The notes: generated by a model not told the origin, from the sequence alone. A DNA stretch of 64,000 bases from Pseudomonas purpurea (GCF_039908635.1 NZ_CP150918.1:682001-746000); one strand, 5' to 3'; numbered from the stretch's first letter, positions 9,621 to 19,361 are shown. Made by a program: numbers and translations.

Positions 9621-10532
9621 TCAACCCTGTGAAGCCGCCGGGTTATCAATCTGCTCCAGCATCCATTTCACGAAGTCCCGCACCTTGGGCACTTCTGCCG
9701 AGTGCTCGGGGTAGGCCAGGTAATAGGCGTCCGTGCTGGGCATCGCGTGTGGCCACGGGATCACCAGTTTGCCGTCGGCCAGTTCTTCTTCCACCAGAAA
9801 CCGTGGCAACAGTGCAACGCCGCAGCCGACTTGCGCGGCGCGGATGCACATATAAAAGGTTTCGAAGCGCGGGCCGTGGTAGCTGTGTTCGGTCTGGTAA
9901 CCCTGGCTGTCGAACCAGTCATGCCAGGCCTGTGGCCGCGAGGCGCTTTGCAGCAGCACCAGATCGCTGAGTCGGGTCGGGTCGGTGAACGGCGTGTCCG
10001 GCAGGCTGCCCGGTGCACAGACCGGCACAAGCTCCTCGCCGAACAGCTTCAGGCACTCGGTGCCGGGGCGTGAACCCTGGCCGAAGTAAAACGCCAGATC
10101 GCTGCGACCTTGCAGCAGGTCGTCGGCTTCGTGTTCGTTGCACAGGTCCAGATGAATCTGCGGATGACGCAGGCGCCAGCCCTTGAGCCGTGGGACCAGC
10201 CAGCGAGCGCCGAAGGTTGACGGCGTAGACACCCGCAAGACTTCGGTTTCACCGCCGTAGGAACGCAGGTAGTGGGTCGACATCTCTACTTGCGTGAGAA
10301 TTTTTCGGACTTCAACCAGGTACAAATCCCCGGCCGGGGTCATTTGCAGGCGTCGGCGGATGCGCCGGAACAGCAAGTGTTGCAGCAGCTCTTCGAGTTG
10401 CGCGACCTGCTTGCTCACGGCGCTCTGGGTCAGGTTCAACTCTTCGGCGGCGCGGGTGAAGCTCAGGTGACGGGTGACAGCCTCGAAGCACTGCAACGCG
10501 GTGATCGACGGCAAGTGACGTTTATTCAGCAT
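9621..10532 (-). CDS. LysR-family regulator of the pipecolate (ama) locus
   Basis: A 303-aa GcvA-like LysR regulator. Its N-terminal winged helix (residues about 8-65) includes LQCFEAVTRHLSFTRAAEEL and LTQSAVSKQVAQLE, and a periplasmic-binding-protein-like effector domain follows. The start is MLNKRHLPS at 10532, at the family's usual length. It is divergent from amaB with a 161-bp intergenic region, the normal arrangement for a LysR protein controlling the neighbouring gene and itself. From memory, the P. putida and P. aeruginosa ama loci have a LysR gene (amaR) in this place, so regulation by pipecolate or a lysine metabolite is inferred. Confidence 0.85.
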   Translation of the reverse strand: MLNKRHLPSITALQCFEAVTRHLSFTRAAEELNLTQSAVSKQVAQLEELLQHLLFRRIRRRLQMTPAGDLYLVEVRKILTQVEMSTHYLRSYGGETEVLRVSTPSTFGARWLVPRLKGWRLRHPQIHLDLCNEHEADDLLQGRSDLAFYFGQGSRPGTECLKLFGEELVPVCAPGSLPDTPFTDPTRLSDLVLLQSASRPQAWHDWFDSQGYQTEHSYHGPRFETFYMCIRAAQVGCGVALLPRFLVEEELADGKLVIPWPHAMPSTDAYYLAYPEHSAEVPKVRDFVKWMLEQIDNPAASQG

Positions 10533-10693
10533 GGGGAGGCCCTTGTTCTTGTTGTGACGCTTTGCATGAATAAACGGAATGATATCTCGCTTAAAGGTCG
10601 TTTGTTGGGACGTCTGCGGGCAGCTACAACTACAGGTCTGATCAGCCGCGTATTCCGGCTGCCCGAATCTGCATTTTGCTTGAGGACTCCCCC

Positions 10694-12184
10694 ATGGTTG
10701 CCGCATTGCTTGATCGTCTTGGCGTAAACCCGGCCCTGTACCAGAACGGCAAACAGCCGGTGCATTCCCCCATCGACGGCAGCCGCATTGGCGCCGTGAA
10801 CTGGGAGGGCGCCGCCGAAGTCGAGCAGCACATCAGTCGTGCAGATCATGCGTTCGAGTTGTGGCGCAAGGTCCCGGCACCGCGCCGTGGCGAGCTGGTG
10901 CGTCAGTTGGGCGATATTCTGCGCGAATACAAGGCCGACCTCGGTGAGCTGGTGTCCTGGGAAGCCGGCAAGATCACTCAGGAAGGGTTGGGTGAAGTTC
11001 AGGAAATGATCGACATCTGCGACTTCGCCGTCGGCCTGTCCCGTCAGCTCTACGGCTTGACCATCGCCTCCGAGCGTCCGGGCCATCACATGCGCGAGAC
11101 CTGGCACCCGCTGGGCATCGTCGGCGTCATCAGCGCCTTCAACTTCCCGGTCGCGGTCTGGGCCTGGAACGCCACGCTGGCCCTGGTGTGCGGCAACCCG
11201 GTGATCTGGAAGCCGTCCGAGAAAACCCCGCTCACCGCCCTGGCGTGCCAGGCGTTGTTCGAGCGCGTGCTGAAAAATTTCAGCGACGCGCCGCCGTACC
11301 TGAGCCAGGTGATCATTGGCGGTCGCGACGCCGGTGAGGCGTTGGTGGACGACCCGCGCGTGGCGTTGATCAGCGCCACCGGCAGCACCCGCATGGGCCG
11401 CGAAGTGGCGCCGAAAATCGCCGCGCGTTTCGCCCGCAGCATTCTGGAACTGGGCGGCAACAACGCGATGATCCTCGGCCCAAGTGCGGATCTGGACATG
11501 GCGGTTCGGGCGATCCTGTTCAGTGCGGTCGGCACGGCGGGCCAGCGCTGCACCACGCTGCGTCGCCTGATCGCCCACGAGTCAGTGAAGGAAGAAATCG
11601 TCACCCGCCTCAAAGCCGCTTATTCCAAGGTTCGTATCGGCCATCCGCTGCAAGGCAACCTGGTCGGCCCGTTGATCGACCAGCACAGTTTCGAAAACAT
11701 GCAGGATGCACTGGAGCAGGCATTGAGCGAGGGCGGCCGGGTGTTTGGCGGCAAGCGTCAGCTTGAAGACACGTTCCCGAACGCCTATTACGTTTCGCCG
11801 GCCATCGTCGAAATGCCGGAGCAGAGCGATGTGGTGTGCAGTGAAACGTTTGCTCCGATTCTGTACGTGGTCGGCTACACCGACTTCGCCGATGCGCTGC
11901 GCCTGAACAACGCCGTGCCACAAGGGTTGTCGTCGTGCATTTTCACCACTGATGTACGTGAAGCCGAGCAGTTCATGTCGGCGGTGGGCAGCGACTGCGG
12001 CATCGCCAACGTCAACATCGGCCCGAGCGGCGCGGAAATCGGCGGCGCGTTTGGCGGTGAGAAAGAGACCGGCGGCGGTCGCGAATCCGGCTCCGATGCG
12101 TGGCGCGGTTACATGCGCCGCCAGACCAACACCGTGAACTACTCGCTGGAGTTGCCGTTGGCCCAGGGCATTACATTTGATTAA
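10694..12184 (+). CDS. amaB: L-aminoadipate-semialdehyde / piperidine-6-carboxylate dehydrogenase
   Basis: A 496-aa aldehyde dehydrogenase of the ALDH7 (antiquitin) type. It oxidises alpha-aminoadipate semialdehyde (open form of piperideine-6-carboxylate) to L-2-aminoadipate with NAD(P)+, in lysine/pipecolate breakdown. Visible signs are FNFPVAVWAWNATLAL, the ELGGNNAMIL motif with the general-base Glu, and GTAGQRCTTLRR with the catalytic Cys. ATG 10694 has GAGGA 8 bases upstream, and MVAALLDRLG is the usual beginning. amaA, the preceding step, follows after a REPIN. It is divergent from the lysR gene. Confidence 0.92.
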   Translation: MVAALLDRLGVNPALYQNGKQPVHSPIDGSRIGAVNWEGAAEVEQHISRADHAFELWRKVPAPRRGELVRQLGDILREYKADLGELVSWEAGKITQEGLGEVQEMIDICDFAVGLSRQLYGLTIASERPGHHMRETWHPLGIVGVISAFNFPVAVWAWNATLALVCGNPVIWKPSEKTPLTALACQALFERVLKNFSDAPPYLSQVIIGGRDAGEALVDDPRVALISATGSTRMGREVAPKIAARFARSILELGGNNAMILGPSADLDMAVRAILFSAVGTAGQRCTTLRRLIAHESVKEEIVTRLKAAYSKVRIGHPLQGNLVGPLIDQHSFENMQDALEQALSEGGRVFGGKRQLEDTFPNAYYVSPAIVEMPEQSDVVCSETFAPILYVVGYTDFADALRLNNAVPQGLSSCIFTTDVREAEQFMSAVGSDCGIANVNIGPSGAEIGGAFGGEKETGGGRESGSDAWRGYMRRQTNTVNYSLELPLAQGITFD

Positions 12185-12212
12185 ACACAGTTCTTGAACC
12201 CATGAAGAACCC

Positions 12213-12302
12213 TGTGGGAGCGAGCTTGCTCGCGATGAGGGCCTGTCAGCCGACATCAATGTTGACTGACAGATAGCAATCGCGAGCAAGCTCGCTCCCA
12301 CA
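12213..12302. repeat. REPIN between amaB and amaA
   Basis: tgtgggagcgagcttgctcgcgatga and its inverted partner atcgcgagcaagctcgctcccaca flank a spacer containing a small palindrome (tgtcagcc...ttgactgaca). It lies inside the presumed amaB-amaA transcript and would fold as a long hairpin there. Confidence 0.9.
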
Positions 12303-12344
12303 ATGAATGGTGTGTGTTGGTTAGGTTTCTGTTGGAGTCTGGCA

Positions 12345-13628
12345 ATGCCGTTATTGGACGAGTGTCTATGGGAAAAACTGACGCCGCAACGGCCTGACCG
12401 GGCGGCGCTCAAGGGCGAGGTCCGCGCGGATGTGTGCGTGATCGGCGCAGGCTTCACCGGGTTGTCGGCGGCCGTGCATTTGCTGGAACAAGGCAAAAGC
12501 GTCTGCGTGCTGGAGGCTCAGCGCTGCGGGCAGGGCGGATCGGGGCGTAACGTCGGGCTGGTGAACGCCGGGATGTGGATTCCCCCGGACGAGATCGAAG
12601 CCGGTTTTGGCGAAGCGGTCGGCAGTCAGCTCAACCGCATGCTGGGTGCGGCACCGTCGCTGGTGTTCAGCCTGATCGACAAGTACCACATCGACTGTCA
12701 GTTGCGCCGCGAAGGTACGTTGCACATGGCCCACAACGCCCGCGGCGAAGCCGATCTGCGCAGCCGTGAAGAACAATGGAAACGTCGTGGCGCGCCAGTC
12801 GAGTTGCTGACCGGTGCCGCGTGCGAGCAGGCCACCGGCACTAAAAAGATCGCCGCCGCGTTGCTCGACCGCCGCGCCGGTACGCTCAACCCGATGGCCT
12901 ACACCAGTGGCCTGGCCAAAGCAGCGGCGGACCTGGGTGGTCAGTTGTTCGATCATTCAGCGGTCACCGGGCTGGAACGCCAGGGCCAACGCTGGTCGGT
13001 GCAAACCGCTCAAGGCGCCGTGTCGGCCGAGCAAGTGGTGATCGCTTCCAACGCCTACACCGAAGGTGACTGGACCGAGCTGCGGCGCAACTTCTTCGCC
13101 GGTTACTACTATCAGGTTGCGTCCGTGCCCCTGACCGAAGACGCCGCCCAACAGATTTTGCCAGGTGGCCAGGGCTCCTGGGACACCCGTCAGGTGCTGA
13201 GCAGCATTCGCCGCGACAGTCAGGGCCGCCTGCTGCTGGGCAGCCTGGGCAACGGCAACCAGAAACCTGCGTGGTTCCTCAAGGCCTGGGCCGACCGGGT
13301 GCAGCAGCACTACTTTCCCTACCTCAAACCGGTGGAATGGGAGTGCACCTGGACCGGGTGCATCGCGTTCACCCCTGACCACCTGATGCGCTTGTTCGAA
13401 CCTGCGCCGGGTCTGGTGGCCGTCACCGGTTACAACGGCCGGGGCGTGACCACCGGCACCGTCGTCGGCAAAGCCTTCGCCGACTATCTGTGCCACGGAG
13501 ATCCCCAGGCCTTGCCGATTCCCTTTGCACCGATGCAGCCATTGGCTGGCGTTGGGTTACGTAGCTGTTTGTATGAAGCGGGTTTTTCCCTCTATCACGC
13601 CGGGCAGTGCCTGCGCATTGTCATATAA
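12345..13628 (+). CDS. amaA: L-pipecolate oxidase, FAD-dependent
   Basis: A 427-aa DadA/SoxB-type amine oxidase. It oxidises L-pipecolate to piperideine-6-carboxylate and passes electrons through FAD. The dinucleotide-binding VIGAGFTGLSAAVHLLE lies at residues about 30-46, then VLEAQRCGQGGSGRNVG, and the C-terminal GYNGRGVTTGTVVGKA closes the FAD site. Start ATG 12345 follows TTGGAG by 8 bases. Its place after amaB and the divergent LysR gene supports the assignment. The C-terminal tail past GVGLRSCLYEAGFSLYHAG is typical of the family. Confidence 0.9.
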   Translation: MPLLDECLWEKLTPQRPDRAALKGEVRADVCVIGAGFTGLSAAVHLLEQGKSVCVLEAQRCGQGGSGRNVGLVNAGMWIPPDEIEAGFGEAVGSQLNRMLGAAPSLVFSLIDKYHIDCQLRREGTLHMAHNARGEADLRSREEQWKRRGAPVELLTGAACEQATGTKKIAAALLDRRAGTLNPMAYTSGLAKAAADLGGQLFDHSAVTGLERQGQRWSVQTAQGAVSAEQVVIASNAYTEGDWTELRRNFFAGYYYQVASVPLTEDAAQQILPGGQGSWDTRQVLSSIRRDSQGRLLLGSLGNGNQKPAWFLKAWADRVQQHYFPYLKPVEWECTWTGCIAFTPDHLMRLFEPAPGLVAVTGYNGRGVTTGTVVGKAFADYLCHGDPQALPIPFAPMQPLAGVGLRSCLYEAGFSLYHAGQCLRIVI

Positions 13629-13721
13629 CGGGGTGAATTTGTTGCTGGAAGCGGCGCTTTTTCGTGCAGCGGGAGGACCTCTCATCAGTTTTTTCCTGCA
13701 CCGCGCCGGGTCTGCTGTGGT

Positions 13722-13780
13722 GCAGGACAAGGCGCGAGGAGCGTGGTTTGGTTATTCCAAACAAGCTCCGAGCAACGCAG
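13722..13780 (-). other. Structured repeat unit, copy C
   Basis: Read on the minus strand: CTGCGTTGC, then a stem GGAGC...GCTCC enclosing an inner hairpin TTTGG-aataa-CCAAA, then GCGCCTTG. The flanks match copies A (13834) and B (52569), while the stem bases differ and still pair. A structured RNA or DNA function is inferred. Confidence 0.5.
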
Positions 13781-13833
13781 CCCTGCACCACAGCAGGCCC
13801 GGCCCTTCGGGTTGTGTCTTAAAACGGGCCAGG

Positions 13834-13893
13834 CTGCGTTGCAGTCCTTGGCAAGGGAACGACCATTACCTGCGGACTGCGCCTTGCCTGGCC
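13834..13893 (+). other. Structured repeat unit, copy A
   Basis: CTGCGTTGC, then stem GCAGTCC (13841-13847) pairing with GGACTGC (13874-13880), loop containing GGGAACGACCATTACCTGC, then GCGCCTTGCCTGGC. Copy B in the urt operon has GCGGGTC/GACCCGC in the same stem, so the pairing is kept although the bases changed. No Rfam family is recognised by eye. Confidence 0.55.
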
Positions 13894-13971
13894 CGCTTTA
13901 AGACTTCAACGCGGAGCAGGAAATAACTGATGAGAGGTCCTATTCTTTAGTGGTGCGGGTTGTAGCAGTTG

Positions 13972-13988
13972 TGCACCAGCAGTGTGCA
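13972..13988 (+). promoter_or_regulatory. NtrC-type enhancer site
   Basis: TGCAC-N7-GTGCA is a perfect 5-bp inverted repeat with the spacing of the NtrC consensus (TGCACC-N5-GGTGCA). It lies about 200 bp upstream of a sigma-54 promoter, a normal enhancer distance. Confidence 0.65.
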
Positions 13989-14186
13989 GTTCGGTGACGC
14001 AGGCTGTTACACGGCGGTTGCACGTCGTTTGGCGCTGCGGTTGCAATGATGGCGCGAGCTGGTTGCGCCATTAAAAAATAACGGTTTCACCTTCCGCGGT
14101 TTAGACGGTTGCACGTCCAATGAAAATGGGCCCGAAACAGTCGTAATAACAAGAAAGCAGCGACTTTTTGAAGAATAAAAAACCGA

Positions 14187-14202
14187 TGGCACGGCCCTTG
14201 CT
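14187..14202 (+). promoter_or_regulatory. Sigma-54 (RpoN) promoter of the liv-type operon
   Basis: TGGCACGGCCCTTGCT matches the RpoN consensus TGGCACG-N4-TTGCT exactly, with GG at 14188-14189 and GC at 14200-14201. It is 57 bp before the livK-type start codon. With the NtrC-type site upstream, control by nitrogen limitation is likely. Confidence 0.85.
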
Positions 14203-14258
14203 CTGAGCATTCAGAGAAGTCGCAATGCCAACTAAAAAAAACCTTGGAGCACCACCTC

Positions 14259-15392
14259 ATGTCCCAGACGTTTTACAAAAAAGGCTTTGTAGCCCTCGCA
14301 GTGGCAGCTGCGCTGGGTGTTTCTGCGTTTGCTCAGGCTGATATCAAGATTGGTGTTGCCGGCCCCATGACAGGTCCTAGCGCGGCATTTGGCGAGCAGT
14401 ACATGAAGGGTGCGCAGGCAGCGGCGGATGCGGTCAACGCGGCAGGTGGGGTAAACGGCGAAAAAATCGTCCTGGTCAAAGGCGATGACGCCTGCGAACC
14501 AAAACAGGCTGTGTCGGTTGCCAAGGACCTGACCAACCAGAAAGTCGCCGGCGTGGTCGGGCACTTCTGCTCTTCTTCGACCATTCCCGCATCCGAGATC
14601 TACGACGAAGCCGGGATCATTTCGATTACTCCAGGCTCCACCAACCCCAAGGTGACCGAGCGCGGCCTGAGCGCCATGTTCCGCATGTGCGGGCGTGACG
14701 ACCAGCAGGGCATCGTGGCAGGCGACTACATCGTCGACGTGCTCAAGGGCAAGAAAGTGGCGGTGCTTCACGACAAGGACACGTACGGTCAAGGGTTGGC
14801 GGATGCCACCAAGGCCCAGTTGGAAAAACGCGGCGTGAAACCGGTGCTGTATGAAGGTTTGACCCGTGGCGAAAAAGACTTCAGCGCAGTCGTCACCAAG
14901 ATCCGTGGCACCGGGGCCGATGTGGTCTATTTCGGCGGCCTGCACCCGGAAGCCGGTCCACTGGTTCGCCAGTTGCGTGAGCAAGGCCTCAAGGACATCA
15001 CGTTCATGTCCGATGACGGCATCGTTACCGATGAACTGGTGACCACCGCAGGTGGCGCGCAATTCGTCGACGGCGTGCTGATGACCTTCGGCGCCGACCC
15101 GCGCCTGCTGCCGGACAGCAAGGCTGTGGTCGACAAGTTCCGTGCTACCGGTTACGAGCCTGAAGGCTACACCTTGTATGCCTATGCCTCGATCCAGACC
15201 CTGGCCGCCGGTTTCAACGGCGCCAAGTCCAACAAGGGCGAAGATGCCGCCAAGTGGCTGAAAGCCAACCCGGTCAAAACCGTGATGGGCGAGAAATCCT
15301 GGGACAGCAAGGGCGACCTGAAGGTCTCGGACTACGTGGTGTACCAGTGGGACAAGAGCGGCAAATACCATCAGCTGGAAAAACAGAAGTGA
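14259..15392 (+). CDS. livK: Branched-chain amino acid-type ABC transporter substrate-binding protein
   Basis: A 377-aa periplasmic binding protein of the LivK/BraC family. The N-terminal signal peptide MSQTFYKKGFVALAVAAALG... ends near AQA|DIKIGVAGPMTG. Family marks are GDDACEPKQAVSVAKDL, VVGHFCSSSTIPASEIY and ITPGSTNPKVTERG. Start ATG 14259 has TTGGAG 9 bases before it. It heads a five-gene operon (binding protein, two permeases, two ATPases). The exact ligand is not readable; branched-chain or amide-type amino acids are likely. The sigma-54 promoter suggests use as a nitrogen source rather than housekeeping uptake. Confidence 0.88.
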   Translation: MSQTFYKKGFVALAVAAALGVSAFAQADIKIGVAGPMTGPSAAFGEQYMKGAQAAADAVNAAGGVNGEKIVLVKGDDACEPKQAVSVAKDLTNQKVAGVVGHFCSSSTIPASEIYDEAGIISITPGSTNPKVTERGLSAMFRMCGRDDQQGIVAGDYIVDVLKGKKVAVLHDKDTYGQGLADATKAQLEKRGVKPVLYEGLTRGEKDFSAVVTKIRGTGADVVYFGGLHPEAGPLVRQLREQGLKDITFMSDDGIVTDELVTTAGGAQFVDGVLMTFGADPRLLPDSKAVVDKFRATGYEPEGYTLYAYASIQTLAAGFNGAKSNKGEDAAKWLKANPVKTVMGEKSWDSKGDLKVSDYVVYQWDKSGKYHQLEKQK

Positions 15393-15407
15393 CCTGAACG
15401 CCTGATC

Positions 15408-15436
15408 CGGTCGGCCCCCATGGGGGCCGACCGTTT
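15408..15436 (+). other. Strong intra-operon hairpin between livK and livH
   Basis: CGGTCGGCCCCCA is followed directly by its inverse TGGGGGCCGACCG and only a short TTT. The T run is too short for an efficient terminator. It more likely stabilises the binding-protein mRNA or attenuates the permease/ATPase genes, as is common in ABC operons. Confidence 0.7.
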
Positions 15437-15562
15437 ACCGCGTATCCGTGCAGTACCTGTCTTTTCTCCTAGAGCCGCATCTCTGGGTGTTGCGCGGATG
15501 GCTGAACCCCACGCCGTCGCAGCAGCCACTGGTGCCGTCTCTCAAGTGCGTGAGATTGCGTT

Positions 15563-16477
<915 letters not shown>

Positions 16478-16480
16478 GCG

Positions 16481-17764
16481 ATGTCTTCAACCCATAAAAA
16501 ATCGATCGATATCAAAAAAAGTGTGGTCGAAGCGATTCTTGCCGGCCTGATTGCGGTGATCGTGTTCGGCCCGATTGTTGGCGTCGTACTGGATGGCTAC
16601 AGCTTCAACCTGGAACCCAAGCGGGTTGCCTGGATTGTGCTCGTGGTGATGCTCGGGCGTTTTGCGCTGAGCCTGTTCCTGCAAACCCCCAAGGGCCGGG
16701 TGATTCTGGAGGGCTTTGAAACCACCGGCTCCGGTGTGCACGTACAGGCACCGGACTACAAATCGCGACTGCGCTGGATCATCCCGCTGATGATCGTCAT
16801 TGCCGTGGTGTTTCCGGTGTTCGCCAACTCCTACCTGCTGGGCGTTGTGATCCTCGGCCTGATCTACGTGTTGCTGGGCCTGGGCCTGAACATCGTGGTC
16901 GGCCTGGCCGGTCTGCTGGACCTCGGTTATGTGGCGTTTTACGCCATCGGCGCCTACGGCCTGGCACTGGGTTATCACTACCTTGGGCTGGGTTTCTGGA
17001 CGGTACTGCCACTGGCGGCCATCACCGCCGGGCTGGCCGGTTGCATCCTGGGGTTTCCGGTGTTGCGCCTGCATGGCGACTACCTGGCTATCGTGACCCT
17101 GGGCTTCGGTGAAATCATTCGCCTGATCCTCAATAACTGGCTGTCCCTGACCGGTGGCCCGAACGGCATGGCAGCGCCGCTGCCAACCTTCTTCGGCCTG
17201 GAGTTCGGCAAGCGGGCGAAAGACGGCGGGGTGCCGTTCCATGAGTTTTTCGGGATCGCCTACAACCCCGACGTGAAGTTCTACTTCATCTACGCGGTGC
17301 TGTTTCTGGTGGTGCTGTTCGTGCTGCACGTCAAGCACCGCCTGACCCGCATGCCCGTGGGCCGCGCCTGGGAAGCGTTGCGTGAAGATGAAATCGCCTG
17401 CCGCGCCATGGGCCTGAACCATGTGCTGGTGAAACTCTCGGCGTTCACCCTGGGCGCATCGACTGCCGGCCTGGCCGGGGTGTTTTTTGCCACCTATCAG
17501 GGCTTCGTCAACCCGACCTCGTTCACCTTCTTCGAGTCGGCATTGATCCTCGCCATCGTGGTGCTCGGCGGCATGGGCTCGACCATCGGTGTGGTAATCG
17601 CCGCATTCGTGCTGACCGTTGCACCAGAGCTGCTGCGTGGCTTTGCCGAGTACCGGGTGTTGCTGTTCGGAGTTCTTATGGTGTTGATGATGATCTGGCG
17701 ACCGCGCGGCCTGATTCGTATCAGCCGTACCGGTGTGACCCCACGCAAGGGAGTGGCGCCATGA
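16481..17764 (+). CDS. livM: Branched-chain amino acid-type ABC permease, LivM-like with N-terminal extension
   Basis: A 427-aa inner-membrane permease. Residues about 125-410 are the canonical LivM core (GLGLNIVVGLAGLLDLGYVAF, VTLGFGEIIRLILNNW, ALREDEIACRAMGLN, ILAIVVLGGMGSTIG). Before it is an extra region of about 115 residues with two more membrane segments (DIKKSVVEAILAGLIAVIVF and a second near residue 50), as in Pseudomonas BraE. It starts 3 bp after livH, and its end overlaps the livG start by 4 bp (ATGA). Confidence 0.92.
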   Translation: MSSTHKKSIDIKKSVVEAILAGLIAVIVFGPIVGVVLDGYSFNLEPKRVAWIVLVVMLGRFALSLFLQTPKGRVILEGFETTGSGVHVQAPDYKSRLRWIIPLMIVIAVVFPVFANSYLLGVVILGLIYVLLGLGLNIVVGLAGLLDLGYVAFYAIGAYGLALGYHYLGLGFWTVLPLAAITAGLAGCILGFPVLRLHGDYLAIVTLGFGEIIRLILNNWLSLTGGPNGMAAPLPTFFGLEFGKRAKDGGVPFHEFFGIAYNPDVKFYFIYAVLFLVVLFVLHVKHRLTRMPVGRAWEALREDEIACRAMGLNHVLVKLSAFTLGASTAGLAGVFFATYQGFVNPTSFTFFESALILAIVVLGGMGSTIGVVIAAFVLTVAPELLRGFAEYRVLLFGVLMVLMMIWRPRGLIRISRTGVTPRKGVAP

Positions 17765-18636
17765 GTAATGAAATCGTTCTGAAGGTCGAAAACCTGATGA
17801 TGCACTTCGGCGGCATCAAGGCCCTGAGTGACGTCAGCCTGCAAGTCAAACGCAACTCGATTTTCGCCCTGATCGGCCCCAACGGAGCGGGCAAGACCAC
17901 GGTGTTCAACTGCCTGACCGGTTTCTACAAGGCCTCCGGTGGGCATATCGAGTTGAACGCACGCGGCGAGAAAACCAACGTCATCAAAATGCTCGGGGAA
18001 CCGTTCAAGGCGACTGACTTCGTGTCGCCCAAAAGCTTCGCCAGTCGGCTCTTCTACAAGATGTTCGGGGGGACGCACCTGATCAACCGTGCCGGGCTGG
18101 CACGGACTTTCCAGAACATTCGCCTGTTCAAGGAAATGTCGGTGCTGGAGAACCTGCTGGTGGCCCAACACATGTGGGTCAACCGCAACATGCTGGCCGG
18201 AGTCCTCAACACCAAGGGGTATCGAAAGGCTGAAAGCGATGCACTGGACCACGCCTTTTACTGGCTGGAAGTGGTGAATCTGGTGGACTGCGCCAACCGT
18301 CTGGCCGGTGAGTTGTCCTACGGCCAGCAACGGCGTCTGGAGATTGCCCGGGCCATGTGCACACGGCCGCAGATCATCTGCCTCGACGAACCGGCCGCTG
18401 GCCTCAACCCTCAGGAAACCGAAGCGCTGAGCGCGATGATCCGGCTGCTGCGTGACGAGCATGATCTGACCGTGGTGCTGATCGAACATGACATGGGCAT
18501 GGTAATGAGCATTTCCGACCACATCGTGGTGCTGGACCACGGCAACGTGATCGCCGAGGGAGGGCCTGAAGCGATTCGCAACGATCCGAAAGTGATTGCC
18601 GCCTACCTGGGTGCCGACGAAGAGGAGGTGGTATGA
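17761..18636 (+). CDS. livG: Branched-chain amino acid-type ABC ATPase, LivG-like
   Basis: A 291-aa ATP-binding subunit. Walker A is GPNGAGKTT near residue 40, the signature is LSYGQQRRLEIARAM, Walker B is IICLDEPAAGLNP, and the switch His is in VVLIEHDMGMV. Between Walker A and the signature is the long insertion typical of LivG/BraF. It overlaps livM and livF by 4 bp each, so translation is coupled. It would pair with LivF on the cytoplasmic face of the permease. Confidence 0.94.
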   Translation: MSNEIVLKVENLMMHFGGIKALSDVSLQVKRNSIFALIGPNGAGKTTVFNCLTGFYKASGGHIELNARGEKTNVIKMLGEPFKATDFVSPKSFASRLFYKMFGGTHLINRAGLARTFQNIRLFKEMSVLENLLVAQHMWVNRNMLAGVLNTKGYRKAESDALDHAFYWLEVVNLVDCANRLAGELSYGQQRRLEIARAMCTRPQIICLDEPAAGLNPQETEALSAMIRLLRDEHDLTVVLIEHDMGMVMSISDHIVVLDHGNVIAEGGPEAIRNDPKVIAAYLGADEEEVV

Positions 18637-19349
18637 CTCAACCGATCCTCGAACTCAAGGAGCTGGACGTGTTCTACGGACCGATCCAGGCCCTGAAAAA
18701 GGTCTCGCTGCACATCAACGAAGGGGAAACCGTCAGCCTGATCGGCTCCAACGGCGCCGGCAAGTCGACCTTGCTGATGTCGATCTTCGGTCAGCCGCGC
18801 GCTGCCGACGGGCAGATCATCTACCGGGGCGTGGACATCACCCACAAGTCGTCCCACTACATCGCGTCTAACGGCATTGCGCAGTCGCCGGAAGGGCGGC
18901 GGGTGTTTCCTGACATGACCGTCGAGGAAAACCTGCTGATGGGCACTATCCCGATTGGCGACCAGTACGCCGTTGAAGACATGCAGCGCATGTTCGAGCT
19001 GTTCCCCCGGCTCAAGGAACGGCGAACTCAGCGAGCGATGACCATGTCTGGTGGGGAGCAGCAAATGCTCGCCATTGCCCGCGCCCTGATGAGCCGACCC
19101 AAGCTGCTGCTGCTCGACGAGCCGAGCCTGGGGTTGGCGCCGATTGTGGTGAAACAGATCTTCGCCACCCTGCGTGAACTGGCGGGCACCGGCATGACTA
19201 TCTTCCTGGTCGAGCAGAACGCCAACCACGCGCTTCGGCTCTCGGATCGGGCGTATGTGATGGTCAACGGCGAGATCCGCCTCAGCGGCACCGGCAAGGA
19301 GTTGCTGGTGAACGAGGAGGTGCGTAACGCCTACCTGGGCGGGCACTGA
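18633..19349 (+). CDS. livF: Branched-chain amino acid-type ABC ATPase, LivF-like
   Basis: A 238-aa ATP-binding subunit. Walker A GSNGAGKST, signature MSGGEQQMLAIARALM, Walker B LLLLDEPSLGLAP and EQNANHAL are all present. It is last in the operon, and a terminator follows at 19370. The short form without the LivG insertion identifies it as the LivF partner. Confidence 0.94.
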   Translation: MTQPILELKELDVFYGPIQALKKVSLHINEGETVSLIGSNGAGKSTLLMSIFGQPRAADGQIIYRGVDITHKSSHYIASNGIAQSPEGRRVFPDMTVEENLLMGTIPIGDQYAVEDMQRMFELFPRLKERRTQRAMTMSGGEQQMLAIARALMSRPKLLLLDEPSLGLAPIVVKQIFATLRELAGTGMTIFLVEQNANHALRLSDRAYVMVNGEIRLSGTGKELLVNEEVRNAYLGGH

Positions 19350-19361
19350 GTTATTGTCGAG

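Larger units (their letters stand above)
13674..13941. mobile_element. 268-bp palindromic MITE-like element with 32-bp terminal inverted repeats
   Basis: The left end (13674-13705) and the right end (13910-13941) are inverted copies over 32 bp with only two mismatches; both ends start aggacctctcatcagtt. The two halves also each contain a copy of the same internal unit in opposite orientation, so the whole element is one imperfect palindrome. No transposase gene and no clear target-site duplication were seen. It lies 45 bp after amaA and 30 bp before an NtrC-type site. A transcribed copy would form a huge hairpin and could act as a terminator or insulator between amaA and the liv operon. Confidence 0.7.

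Noticed and set aside
13841..13880. Guanidine-II (mini-ykkC) riboswitch because of GGGAACGACC
   Set aside because: That class needs two hairpins with ACGR loops and short GC stems. Here ACGA is not in a closed tetraloop and copy B has ATAA instead.
13525..13926. 133-codon ORF across the palindromic element
   Set aside because: It begins inside amaA in another frame and runs through inverted-repeat DNA. Its tail is only a translation of repeat unit A.
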